A stretch of 64,000 nucleotides of DNA from the NCBI RefSeq assembly GCF_008704935.1, contig NZ_CP023692.1, positions 6,363,501 to 6,427,500 of the forward strand, in the 5' to 3' direction. Position numbers and translations under genes: made by a program. This stretch comes from Streptomyces vinaceus. GTDB lineage: Bacteria > Actinomycetota > Actinomycetes > Streptomycetales > Streptomycetaceae. The first letter of the stretch is position 1. Each line of letters begins with the position of its first letter. A model generated the notes under the pieces. That model ran no database searches. It was not told the DNA's origin and was given only the letters and a program-made list of their open reading frames with translations. Shown here piece after piece: positions 26,291 to 34,259 of the stretch.

Positions 26291-27669
26291 GCACTTGGTC
26301 CTCGCTCGACCCCCGGGCCACCGCCGCCTGGACGGAGTTCGCCGCCACCGGCGCGGCCGAAGCGGACAAGGAACGGTTCCAGAAGCGGCTCCACCGCCCG
26401 GGCTGGGTCCACGCGTACCCGCCCGTCGTCTTCCGCGGGGCCGCCGCCGACGAGGTCACCGACCTCGGCCTGCGCCTCGCCGAGCTGGTCTCGGACTTCC
26501 CCCGCCGCGTCTTCGGCGAGGACCTGGAGGCCTGGGCCGGCTACCTCGGCATCCCCGCCGAGGACGCGGACCTGATGATCAGCGCGCTGCGCCACCCCCG
26601 GACGGGCCGCGCGGCCACGGCCGTCATGCGGCCCGACCTGGTGGTGACCGACGACGGACTCCAGCTCGTCGAACTCAACGTCTCCACGCCGATGGGCGGC
26701 ATGAGCACGATCGCCCCGTACACCGAGGCCAGCCTCGACTCGGACTACGCCCGCTTCCTCGCGACGCGCGGCCTCACCCCCGCAGCGGCCGCCACCTCGC
26801 ACGTCTGGCTGGACATGTTCGTCGGCCTCCTGCGCGAACACGACACGGAGCGCCCGCTCCACGTGTTCGAGGCGATCGCGAACCCGGCGGACTCCGACTC
26901 GGGCCGGCGCTTCTTCGTGGACATGATCCGCGCGGGCGGTTACGAGATCAGCTGCGGCCTCGTCACCGACCTCGAACTCGACGAGGACGGCGCGTTCTTC
27001 GAGGGCCGGCAGGTCGACGTGGTCGTCACCATGTACACCTGGCACGAGACCAAGAAGTACGTCCCGCCCGCCCTCACCCGCAGGCTGATGGAGCTCGACG
27101 TCGCCGAGAAGCTCGACTTCATCGGAGCCCCGGCCACGGCCCTGCACGACAACAAGGCCAACCTGGCCCTGCTCACCGAGCCGGAGTTCGACCACCTCCT
27201 GAGCGACGGGGAACGGCGACTGGCGCGGGCGCACGTCCCCGAGACGTTCCGGCTGCGCGCGGACGCCCTCGACCGGGCGCTCGCCGAGCGCGAGGAGCTC
27301 ATCTGCAAACCCGCCTCGGCCTACGGGGGCAAGGACCTCGCCTTCGGATTCACCCGGGACGACGGGCAGTGGCGCGCCCTGCTGGAGGAGCGCCTCGCCG
27401 ACCCGCACGAGACCTACGTCCTCCAGCGCCGGCTGCGACCCGCCGTCGTCGAGGTGCCCGGAGCCGACCCGGCCGGGCGCGAGGTGGTCCTGGCCCCCCT
27501 GGTCTTCGGCGGCCGCTTCGCCGGGACCTTCCTGCGCCAGGCCCCGCCGAGGTCCGCGTCGGCGATCAACGCCTCCAGCGGCGCGGAGGCGGCCGGGGTC
27601 CTGACCTTCGAGCCCTACCCCGACTCCCCGCACAGCCCGCCCTCGTCGCCCTCGTACAAGGAGCTTTGA
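26287..27669 (+). CDS. Circularly permuted ATP-grasp protein
   Basis: A 460-residue protein with the ATP-grasp motifs in swapped order. The metal motif LVELNVSTPMGGMS (E129, N131) comes near the N-terminus, while the nucleotide lysine and glycine loop ICKPASAYGGKDLAFGF (K341-K349) comes later; standard ATP-grasps show the reverse. This order is known from circularly permuted ATP-grasp peptide ligases. The Pro/Ser-rich tail is probably disordered. GTG start overlapping the ligase 3 stop. It likely forms another amide bond in the pathway. The order of motifs is seen directly; the reaction is inferred. Confidence 0.75.
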   Translation: MSTWSSLDPRATAAWTEFAATGAAEADKERFQKRLHRPGWVHAYPPVVFRGAAADEVTDLGLRLAELVSDFPRRVFGEDLEAWAGYLGIPAEDADLMISALRHPRTGRAATAVMRPDLVVTDDGLQLVELNVSTPMGGMSTIAPYTEASLDSDYARFLATRGLTPAAAATSHVWLDMFVGLLREHDTERPLHVFEAIANPADSDSGRRFFVDMIRAGGYEISCGLVTDLELDEDGAFFEGRQVDVVVTMYTWHETKKYVPPALTRRLMELDVAEKLDFIGAPATALHDNKANLALLTEPEFDHLLSDGERRLARAHVPETFRLRADALDRALAEREELICKPASAYGGKDLAFGFTRDDGQWRALLEERLADPHETYVLQRRLRPAVVEVPGADPAGREVVLAPLVFGGRFAGTFLRQAPPRSASAINASSGAEAAGVLTFEPYPDSPHSPPSSPSYKEL

Positions 27670-27672
27670 CGG

Positions 27673-28515
27673 ATGTTACGGATCGCGGTTCCCAACAAGG
27701 GCTCCTTGTCCGAGCGGGCCTCGGCCATGCTGAAGGAGGCCGGCTACCGGCAGCGCAAGGAGGCCAAGGAGCTCGTCACGGTCGATCCCGGAAACCAGGT
27801 CGAGTTCTTCTACCTCCGCCCGCGCGACATCGCCGTGTACGTCAGCGCGGGACGGCTCGACCTCGGCATCACCGGCCGCGATCTGCTCGTGGAGTCGGGC
27901 GCCCACGCCGAGGAGGTACTGGCGCTCGGCTTCGCCCGCTCCACGTTCCGCTACGCGGTCAGGCCCGGATCGGCGCGGAGCGCGGCCGACTTCGACGGCA
28001 TGACGATCGCCACCTCGTACGAGAACATCGTGGCCAAGCACCTTGCGAACAGCGGGATCCAGGCCACGGTCGTCCACCTCGACGGCGCGGTGGAGACCGC
28101 CGTCGAGCTGGGCGTGGCCCAGGTCGTCGCGGACGTGGTGGAGACCGGGACCTCGCTGCGCAACGCCGGTCTCGAAGTGGTCGGCGAGCCCATCATGGAA
28201 TCGGAGGCCGTCCTCGTCCGGCGCCCGGGCACCGACGATCCGAGGGCGCGGCAGTTCCTGCGGCGCCTCAAGGGCGTCCTGGTGGCCGGCTCCTACGTGA
28301 TGATGGACTACGACTGCCGGGCCGAGCACCTGGAGGACGCGGTCGCCCTCACCCCCGGCCTCGAAGCGCCCACGGTCTCCCCGCTGCACAACGAGGGCTG
28401 GGTGGCCGTCCGGGCGATGGTCCCGGCCAAGGAGGCGCAGCAGATCATGGACGGCCTCTACGCCCTGGGCGCCCGGGCGATCCTCACCACGGCCATCCAC
28501 GCCTGCCGCCTCTGA
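27673..28515 (+). CDS. hisG: ATP phosphoribosyltransferase, long form, in the ATP-grasp operon
   Basis: A 280-residue HisG, the first enzyme of histidine synthesis (ATP plus PRPP to phosphoribosyl-ATP). It opens LRIAVPNKGSLSERA, has DLGITGRDLLVESG, and carries the PRPP-binding signature VADVVETGTSLRNAGL. The last 75 residues form the ACT-like regulatory domain that binds histidine. It starts 3 bases after the ligase stop, with an AAGGAG inside that gene, so it is an operon member. No other his gene is nearby, whereas housekeeping hisG normally sits with hisE. It may supply a precursor, or be a feedback-insensitive copy that protects against a histidine analogue made by the operon. Confidence 0.9.
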   Translation: MLRIAVPNKGSLSERASAMLKEAGYRQRKEAKELVTVDPGNQVEFFYLRPRDIAVYVSAGRLDLGITGRDLLVESGAHAEEVLALGFARSTFRYAVRPGSARSAADFDGMTIATSYENIVAKHLANSGIQATVVHLDGAVETAVELGVAQVVADVVETGTSLRNAGLEVVGEPIMESEAVLVRRPGTDDPRARQFLRRLKGVLVAGSYVMMDYDCRAEHLEDAVALTPGLEAPTVSPLHNEGWVAVRAMVPAKEAQQIMDGLYALGARAILTTAIHACRL

Positions 28516-28528
28516 CCCGCCCGCCCCC

Positions 28529-28571
28529 GCCGCCCCACCCCGCCGCCGCCGAACCGCCGGGGCGGGGCGGC
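28529..28571 (+). terminator. GC-rich hairpin after hisG
   Basis: The arms GCCGCCCC (28529-28536) and GGGGCGGC (28564-28571) are perfect complements and lie 13 bases after the hisG stop. No T-run follows, which is common in Streptomyces terminators. It likely ends the operon. The remaining bases up to the next gene show nothing else clear. Confidence 0.5.
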
Positions 28572-28703
28572 AGGGGCCGGGCAGGAGCGGGAAGCGGTGG
28601 GAGCGACCGGGCGCAGGAAGGCGTTTCCCGTGGGCGGGGCCCGGCCGCGGCGCGGTCTTCGGCGTCAGGACACAGCGGGGCGTAGAGCAGGGCGTGCGGC
28701 CCG

Positions 28704-29711
28704 TCACGGACCGCCGAGACCGGCGCGCTGTGCTCCCACGAGGACCTGCCCCGCCGAGGTGAGGTAATAGAGGACGGAACGGCCCGCGCGTCGGCGGTGG
28801 GTCAAGCGGGCCTCGAACAGGATCTTCAGGTGCCGGCCCACCGAGCCCAGCGGCTGGCCGGTGAGGGCCACCAGCTGGGTGGTGGTCTTCGGGGCGTCGA
28901 GCAAGGTGAGGATTTCGGCCCGGGCGGCCCCGAGCAGGGCGGCAAGGGCCTCGGGCGCCGGTTCGCGGTCCCCGTCCGCCAGAACGCCCGAGCAGGGGTA
29001 GACGATCGCGTACCGCGGGGGCGCGTCCGGGCGGTCGACGGCCGGGACGTCCCAGCAGACCCAGCTCTGGTCCAGGGTGACCGGGACGAACATCAGCTGT
29101 ACCCCGGAGAGCTCCAGGGGAGGGCTGTCACAGACAGTGGTCTGCAGGCGGTCCTCCCCGAGCCAGCGCATTCCCGGACGCATCTCGCTCAAGGCCGTGG
29201 CCCAACCGTGGACGCCCAGCCGCGTGGTGCGGGCGACGATGTCGGCCTCGACGATCCGCCGGCGTCGTGGCCAGGAGGGCTGGACGGCCTCCGACCACAC
29301 CCACTCCAGCAGGTCCGCACACCGATCGGCGAGGTCGTCGCGGCGCAGCAGGGCGGGCAGCGAGCCGTTCAGGGACTCCGTCAGATCGGCGCGGACGGCG
29401 GCGGGCGGCGTGCTACGGATCTGCTCCAGTTCCTGGGCGAACGTGGCCTCGCCGTCGCCGAGGGGTGTGGGAGTGAGGAAGGTCGCGTTCCACCTGCGGC
29501 CCAGCGCGGCACGGACCAGGGCCGCCGTGACCCGGTCACGGGCCAGGCGATCCCGGTAGCCGGGGAGATGGGCGTCGAGCCACTGCTGCTCGCCGATGTG
29601 CGCCGCGCTGCCGCGGTGCAGGGTCTTGAGGCCGGCGAGCACCTCGGCCAGTGGCGAGATGACGAACCGCCCGCCCGCAAGGGTGTCCGCGTCGACCTGC
29701 CACCAGCTCAT
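28704..29711 (-). CDS. ArsR-like winged-helix regulator with a large N-terminal domain
   Basis: A 335-residue protein. The C-terminal 90 residues are a winged helix-turn-helix of ArsR type (ILTLLDAPKTTTQLVALTGQPLGSVGRHLKILFEARLTHRRRAGRSVLYYLT). The large N-terminal part (about 1-240) resembles the ligand or dimer domain of the extended actinobacterial ArsR-like group, without recognisable metal-binding cysteines. The ATG at 29711 was chosen: AGGGAGG lies 8 bases upstream, and an earlier in-frame start would run across the divergent promoter. Divergent from an MFS gene over 61 bases, so it probably represses that exporter and itself. Confidence 0.82.
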   Translation of the reverse strand: MSWWQVDADTLAGGRFVISPLAEVLAGLKTLHRGSAAHIGEQQWLDAHLPGYRDRLARDRVTAALVRAALGRRWNATFLTPTPLGDGEATFAQELEQIRSTPPAAVRADLTESLNGSLPALLRRDDLADRCADLLEWVWSEAVQPSWPRRRRIVEADIVARTTRLGVHGWATALSEMRPGMRWLGEDRLQTTVCDSPPLELSGVQLMFVPVTLDQSWVCWDVPAVDRPDAPPRYAIVYPCSGVLADGDREPAPEALAALLGAARAEILTLLDAPKTTTQLVALTGQPLGSVGRHLKILFEARLTHRRRAGRSVLYYLTSAGQVLVGAQRAGLGGP

Positions 29712-29713
29712 TG

Positions 29714-29733
29714 GTTTCGCCTCCCTGCGAAAC
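29714..29733. promoter_or_regulatory. 20-base palindrome in the regulator/MFS divergent promoter
   Basis: GTTTCGCCTCCCTGCGAAAC has perfect 7-base arms with a 6-base spacer. It lies in the 61-base gap between the ArsR-like gene and the MFS gene and overlaps the ribosome site of the regulator, so binding there would block the regulator directly. A TTTAA-containing AT-rich patch follows it on the MFS side. A good candidate operator for the adjacent regulator. Confidence 0.55.
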
Positions 29734-29772
29734 TTTAACCGCCCGTCGATCACGGCGAAGAGACTCAGTGCC

Positions 29773-30978
29773 ATGCGTACCTATCGGGAACTGTTCCGTA
29801 CCCAGGAGTTCACCCCGCTCTTCGCAGTCTCGGCCGCGCAGACAGCGGCCCAGACGATGAGCGGACTGGCCCTGGGAATCTTGGTGTTCAGACAGACGGA
29901 CTCCGCGTTGCTGTCCTCGCTGGCGATGTTCGGTCCGGCGCTCGCCCAGCTGGTGGGGGCGGCGACCGTGCTGTCCGCGGCGGACCGGCTGCCGCCGCGG
30001 GCCGCCCTCACGGCCCTCAGTCTGCTCTTCGGCGCAGGCACAGCACTGCAGGCGATTCCCGGGCTGCCGATCTGGGCGGTGTTCGTGGTGCTCCTGGGGC
30101 TCGGCATCGTCGGGTCGGTCAGCGGTGGAGTGCGGTACGGGCTGCTGAACGAGGTCCTGACGCGGGACGGCTATCTGCTCGGGCGGTCCGTCCTCAACAT
30201 GTCGGTCGGCATCATCCAGATCTGCGGCTTCGCGCTCGGTGGTGTGCTGGTGGCACTGGTCTCGGCGCGCGGCACCCTTCTTCTGTCCGCCGCGCTGTAC
30301 CTGCTCGCCGCCGTGGTGGCGCGGGCCGGGCTCGGCAGCCGCCCGCCCCGCGGCACGGGAAGGGCATCGGTCGCCGAGACCTGGCGTGCCAACACGAAAC
30401 TCTGGTCCTCAGTGCCCCGGCGGTACGTGTACCTCGCGCTGTGGGTGCCGAACGGCCTGATCGTCGGCGTGGAGGCGCTCTACGTCCCGTACTCGCCGGG
30501 CGACGCCGGCCTCCTCTTCGCGTTCGGGGCGGTCGGAATGCTGGTCGGGGACACCTTGGTGGGCAGGTTCCTGCCGCCCGGGTGGCGGGACCGGCTGGCC
30601 GTCCCGCTGTGTGTGCTCCTCGCTGCCCCGTACCTCCTCTTCGCGGTACGTCCGTCGCTGCCGCTCGCTCTGGTGCTGGTGACGGTCGCCACCTTCGGGT
30701 ACGCGGCAGGGCTGCTTCTGCAGGACCGGCTGATGGCACTCACTTCGGACGAACTGAGCGGGCAGGCGCTGGGGCTGCACAGCTCCGGAATGCTGGCCAT
30801 GCAGGGAGTGGGTGCGCTGGTGGCCGGAGCGGTCGCCGAGCTGACCACCCCCACCACCGGCATCGTGGTGACTGCGGCGCTCTCGCTGGCCGCGACCCTG
30901 CTGCTCGCGCCGGGCTTGCGCCGGGGCGCGGCGGAGGCTGCAGACCCGGAGCACGACGCCTCGCTCGCCCGGCAGTAG
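29773..30978 (+). CDS. MFS transporter
   Basis: A 401-residue major facilitator protein with about twelve hydrophobic helices, starting MRTYRELFRTQEFTPLFAVSAAQTAAQTMSGLALG, typical of small actinobacterial MFS drug-efflux proteins. The ATG at 29773 was chosen; the longer frame would overlap the divergent regulator. Controlled most likely by the ArsR-like gene next to it. It lies between the ATP-grasp operon and the NRPS cluster and could serve either as exporter or self-resistance. Substrate unknown. Confidence 0.87.
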   Translation: MRTYRELFRTQEFTPLFAVSAAQTAAQTMSGLALGILVFRQTDSALLSSLAMFGPALAQLVGAATVLSAADRLPPRAALTALSLLFGAGTALQAIPGLPIWAVFVVLLGLGIVGSVSGGVRYGLLNEVLTRDGYLLGRSVLNMSVGIIQICGFALGGVLVALVSARGTLLLSAALYLLAAVVARAGLGSRPPRGTGRASVAETWRANTKLWSSVPRRYVYLALWVPNGLIVGVEALYVPYSPGDAGLLFAFGAVGMLVGDTLVGRFLPPGWRDRLAVPLCVLLAAPYLLFAVRPSLPLALVLVTVATFGYAAGLLLQDRLMALTSDELSGQALGLHSSGMLAMQGVGALVAGAVAELTTPTTGIVVTAALSLAATLLLAPGLRRGAAEAADPEHDASLARQ

Positions 30979-31052
30979 GGCGCCTGCGCGGGTGCACGGC
31001 ACTTTGACGTCGCTTCCACACGGCTTCCATCCGAGCCGCGCAGGCTGGACAA

Positions 31053-32249
31053 ATGCTGACTCCGAGCGATGACCTGTCCGTGTTCTGTGCCTCTCTGTTC
31101 GCTTCGATGCCCCGGGTCGCCCAGCGCCGCTGGGGTGAGGTGTACGTGCGGGGACTGGTGGAGGTGCCCGGGCGGAAGTCGGTGCGGCGGATCTCGGAGA
31201 GGCTGCTGGGACGGCGCGCCGACCAGAGCCTCCAGCAGTTCGTCAACCAGAGTTCCTGGGACTGGCAGCCAGTGCGCGAGCGCATCGCCCAGCTGGTGGG
31301 TGTCGCCCTCCAGCCCCGGGCGTGGGTGGTGGAGGAGGTGGTGCTGCCGAAGAGCGGACGCAACTCGGTCGGGGTCGACCAGCAGTACTCCCAGACGCTC
31401 GGGCGGGTGCTCAACTGCCAGCTGGGCCTCGTGGTCCTGGCGGTCGGTCCGCGAGGCACCGCACCAGTCAACTGGCGTCTGCTGCTGCCGCTTTCCTGGG
31501 ACGCCGACGAGGAGCGCAGGGCTCGCAGCCGGGTACCCGATGAGGAGCGCCACTCCTCACGGTGGCACCACCTGTTCGATGCGCTGGACGAGTTGACCAC
31601 CGGCTGGCGGGCGAGGCCGCAGCCCGTCGTCGTGGACGCCAGCGGCAGCCCGTCGGCCGTGGCACTGATCCGGGGCCTGGAGACCCGTGGGCTGCCCTAC
31701 GCGGTTCGGGTGGACGGCTCCACGCCGGTGGAGCGGCTCGCCTCGGGTGAGACCATCACCCTGGGGGACCGGCTGGCACGGACCGCGCAGGCCCGTGGGA
31801 CGGTCCGGGAAGCGCGCGGCGGACCAGGACCGGGCTTCCGGTACAGCACCCTCCTGATACCCGCTTCCGGTGGGAGTGGCGCAGGCGCCGGGCAGGGCAT
31901 CGGGCTGGCGCAGCGCACCCGGAAGGTTGTGGTGAGGTGGGGCACCGAGCCGGGGAGCGTGGAGTCGGCGTGGGTCACCAATGCCGAGGGGGCCCGGTCC
32001 CCCGACCTGCTGGAGCTGTTGGCGTTGAGCTCCCGAGCCGGCCGGGACCTGCAGCGGCTCAGTGAGCTGTCGGGCCTGCGTCACTTCGAGGGGCGGTCGT
32101 TCCGGGGCTGGCACCACCACGTCACATTGGTTTCGGCAGCCCACGCCTACCGGCTGCTCAGGCGGCCGTCCGTCGCCGCCGGCCGTCCGTCGCCGCAGCG
32201 CCCGGCATCAGGCCGTACGGCAGCCGACCACGTCGAGTGTCTGCCGTAG
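31053..32249 (+). CDS. Degenerate IS701-family DDE transposase-like protein
   Basis: A 398-residue protein related to IS701/IS4-type transposases. Segments NSVGVDQQYSQTLGRVLNCQ and HFEGRSFRGWHHHVTLVSAAHAYRLL match the family well. The first catalytic motif, normally DDTG, reads EEVV (E94-E95); the middle Asp in VVVDASG is kept; the residue aligned with the final catalytic Glu appears to be Gly. I see no terminal inverted repeats or target duplication around it. It is therefore probably immobile, either decaying or recruited to another role. The last 42 bases overlap the convergent SARP gene, so the true end may be shared or its tail meaningless. Confidence 0.7.
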   Translation: MLTPSDDLSVFCASLFASMPRVAQRRWGEVYVRGLVEVPGRKSVRRISERLLGRRADQSLQQFVNQSSWDWQPVRERIAQLVGVALQPRAWVVEEVVLPKSGRNSVGVDQQYSQTLGRVLNCQLGLVVLAVGPRGTAPVNWRLLLPLSWDADEERRARSRVPDEERHSSRWHHLFDALDELTTGWRARPQPVVVDASGSPSAVALIRGLETRGLPYAVRVDGSTPVERLASGETITLGDRLARTAQARGTVREARGGPGPGFRYSTLLIPASGGSGAGAGQGIGLAQRTRKVVVRWGTEPGSVESAWVTNAEGARSPDLLELLALSSRAGRDLQRLSELSGLRHFEGRSFRGWHHHVTLVSAAHAYRLLRRPSVAAGRPSPQRPASGRTAADHVECLP

Positions 32250-33044
32250 CCCGGTCGAGGGCGAGGCGGGCGGGTCGAGTGCGGGGTCCGCGAGCAGGAT
32301 CGCGCGGTGCAGCTGCTGCAACCGCCGTGAAGGTTCGATGGCCAGTTCCCCGGTGAGCACGGCGCACAGCTCCCGGTATACCGCCAGTGCCTCGGCCTGC
32401 CGCCCCGACCGGACCAGTGCCAGCATCAGTTGGGCGTGGAGGTTCTCATGGGTGGGGAACTCGGCCGCCAGGCCGGTCAGCTCGCTGATCACCTCGTGGT
32501 GCAGACCCAGCTGGAGTTCGGCCTCGATCCGCAGTTCGAGACAGTTGAGTCGGCTCTCCTGCAGCCGGGCCCGGTGGGCCGTGATGTACGGGCCGGCCTG
32601 CACGTCGACGACGGGTGAGTCCTTCCACAGCGCGAGGGCCCCGCGAAGCGTCTGCGCTCCCCGGTGGCAGTCCCCGCGCAGCAGCGCACGCTTTCCTTCC
32701 TCGACCTGGTCGGTGAAACGGAACAGGTCGAGACAGCCCCTGCCGAGGGACAGCTGGTAGCCGTGTTGCCGTGTGCGCAGGACGTCGTCCGACGGCCCTC
32801 GTTCGGCATCGGTGGAGTGAAGGGCCCGCCGGATCTGCATGACGTAGGTGCGCAGCGTGGTGACGGCGCTGCGCGGAGGGTGTGCGGCCCACAGCTCGTC
32901 GATGCATGTCGCAGTGGTGATGAACTGGTTGGCATTGAGCGCCAGGAGCGCGAGCAACTGACGCGGCTTGGGCGCACTGGGTCCACAGTCCGGGGCGCAT
33001 TCGGTATGTCCGACAAACAGCGGGCCTAGTACCTCGATATACAT
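32208..33044 (-). CDS. SARP-family transcriptional activator (cluster-situated)
   Basis: A 278-residue Streptomyces antibiotic regulatory protein, the size of ActII-ORF4. Residues 1-95 form the OmpR-type winged helix (MYIEVLGPLFVGH and the later SAVTTLRTYVMQIRRAL), and residues about 100-245 form the bacterial transcriptional activation domain. The start at 33044 is supported by GGGGAGG 8 bases upstream and by the usual N-terminus; an upstream in-frame start would place a clear palindrome inside the gene. It probably activates the NRPS arms by binding heptamer repeats such as those near 44045-44091. Its 3' end overlaps the convergent transposase-like gene. Confidence 0.9.
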   Translation of the reverse strand: MYIEVLGPLFVGHTECAPDCGPSAPKPRQLLALLALNANQFITTATCIDELWAAHPPRSAVTTLRTYVMQIRRALHSTDAERGPSDDVLRTRQHGYQLSLGRGCLDLFRFTDQVEEGKRALLRGDCHRGAQTLRGALALWKDSPVVDVQAGPYITAHRARLQESRLNCLELRIEAELQLGLHHEVISELTGLAAEFPTHENLHAQLMLALVRSGRQAEALAVYRELCAVLTGELAIEPSRRLQQLHRAILLADPALDPPASPSTGLRQTLDVVGCRTA

Positions 33045-33108
33045 GGATCGCGCCTCCCCGGCCGAATTGTCGCCTGGTGGGCAGACGAATCCGGCGCGAA
33101 TGCTGGCC

Positions 33109-33126
33109 AGCAACCTATTGGTTGCT
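33109..33126. promoter_or_regulatory. Perfect 18-base palindrome upstream of the SARP gene
   Basis: AGCAACCTATTGGTTGCT has 7-base arms around TATT and is centred about 73 bases upstream of the SARP start. It does not look like the usual gamma-butyrolactone-receptor box. It is likely an operator that controls the SARP and thereby the cluster; the binding protein is unknown. The rest of the 33045-33344 gap holds the SARP ribosome site and the hairpins near 33281-33339. Confidence 0.5.
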
Positions 33127-33280
33127 ACAACGACATGCACCCTAGGCGGGCCGGTCGGTGAAGATCAACGGAGATTGGGCTCGATAGTGAGGTTCAGGAC
33201 ACTCTGGGGTTGGGATTGGAGCTTTGTGCGGCGTGATGCCATCCCTCACAACCTCGCCGTGGTAAAGCGCAGTTGCTGAA

Positions 33281-33339
33281 TCAGCCGCCTCGGTGGCTGA
33301 CGTGGGCGGGGGGGCGGAGCGCGGCCGGCCCCGCCCACG
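33281..33339 (-). terminator. Tandem hairpins after the LLM gene
   Basis: Immediately after the stop of the LLM gene on the minus strand lie two inverted repeats: CGTGGGCGGGG (33301-33311) with CCCCGCCCACG (33329-33339), and TCAGCC (33281-33286) with GGCTGA (33295-33300). The first is a strong GC stem with a 17-base loop. Together they probably end the leftward NRPS transcript before the SARP promoter. Confidence 0.6.
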
Positions 33340-33344
33340 TTCGG

Positions 33345-34259
33345 TCAGGGTGCGAAGGCGCTCAAAGCGGAGGAGGCTGCGCGGAGGAAACTTGGCCGAT
33401 TTCCGCGGAACACCCCATCGGAACGCGGATGGTTCATCACCACATCCGTGAAACCGATTTCACGGCATCTCCCCACGACATCCACGAAACGCTCGGGAGA
33501 AGAGTACGGCGAATTCACCACACGGCTGACGTTCACGAGACGCCCGATGTCCGAGAATGGCCGCCCCGTCTCCTCACAGGCCTCCGCGAGCGATACCACC
33601 TGCCGGGCCAGCACCCGCCAGGCCTCCTCCTCCGATTGCTCGCCGGGACGTCCGGCATCGCCTATGGTCACCCACCACTGGCCGTGCCGGGCGGCCAGCC
33701 GCATCCCGCGCGGCCCCGCGGCCGCGATGGCGAACGGTACCCGCGGCTGCTGGACGCACCCCGGTACCATCCGGGCCTCGACGGCACTGAAGTACTCGCC
33801 GCGGCGGGTGGTGGACCGATGGCGCAGCAGGTCGTCCGAGAGATCGACGAACTCGGCGAAGCGGTCCGCACGTCGGCGCGGCGTCAGGGGCTCTGTACCG
33901 AGCAGGCTCTCGTCACCCCCCGGCGCGCCGGCACCGAGTCCGAACACGAAGCGGCCCGCCGAGAGCTCGTCGATGGTCATCACCTGCTTGGCGACCACGG
34001 CCGGATGCCGGAAGTTCGGGGTCGACACCATCGTCCCCAGCCGGATCCGCCCGGTCACCGCGGCGACGGCGGACAGCACGCCCAGGGCGTCGTACCACGG
34101 ACCGTCGCGCAGGGTGCGCCAGGAGTGGTGGTCGAAACACCATGCGTGGTCCAGCCCCAGGTCCTCCAACTCCCGCCAGATCTCCCGGGCCTCTGGCCAG
34201 GGGTGCTCCGGAAGCACGACGGCGCCGATCCGGACTCCGCCCTGCCCCGCGCCGGTCAC
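33345..34259 (-). CDS. LLM-class flavin-dependent monooxygenase
   Basis: A 304-residue luciferase-like (LLM) protein of the F420/FMN group. Typical segments: the N-terminal beta-strand VRIGAVVLPEHPWPEA, GRIRLGTMVSTPNFRHPAVVAKQVMTIDELSAGRFVFGLGAG, and the C-terminal barrel strands with FVDVVGRCREIGFTDVVM. The GTG start at 34259 overlaps the stop of the upstream flavoenzyme gene (GTGA), so the two are translationally coupled and may work together. It needs reduced flavin, which the FMN reductase at the far end of the cluster could provide. The oxidised group (C-, N- or Baeyer-Villiger-type) cannot be told from sequence. Confidence 0.85.
   Translation of the reverse strand: MTGAGQGGVRIGAVVLPEHPWPEAREIWRELEDLGLDHAWCFDHHSWRTLRDGPWYDALGVLSAVAAVTGRIRLGTMVSTPNFRHPAVVAKQVMTIDELSAGRFVFGLGAGAPGGDESLLGTEPLTPRRRADRFAEFVDLSDDLLRHRSTTRRGEYFSAVEARMVPGCVQQPRVPFAIAAAGPRGMRLAARHGQWWVTIGDAGRPGEQSEEEAWRVLARQVVSLAEACEETGRPFSDIGRLVNVSRVVNSPYSSPERFVDVVGRCREIGFTDVVMNHPRSDGVFRGNRPSFLRAASSALSAFAP

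Noticed and set aside
31053..32249. Active insertion sequence
   Set aside because: Catalytic residues are substituted and no terminal inverted repeats or target duplication were found.
33045..33140. Longer SARP start
   Set aside because: The extra residues are not SARP-like, the 18-base palindrome would fall inside the gene, and a strong GGGGAGG site supports the start at 33044.
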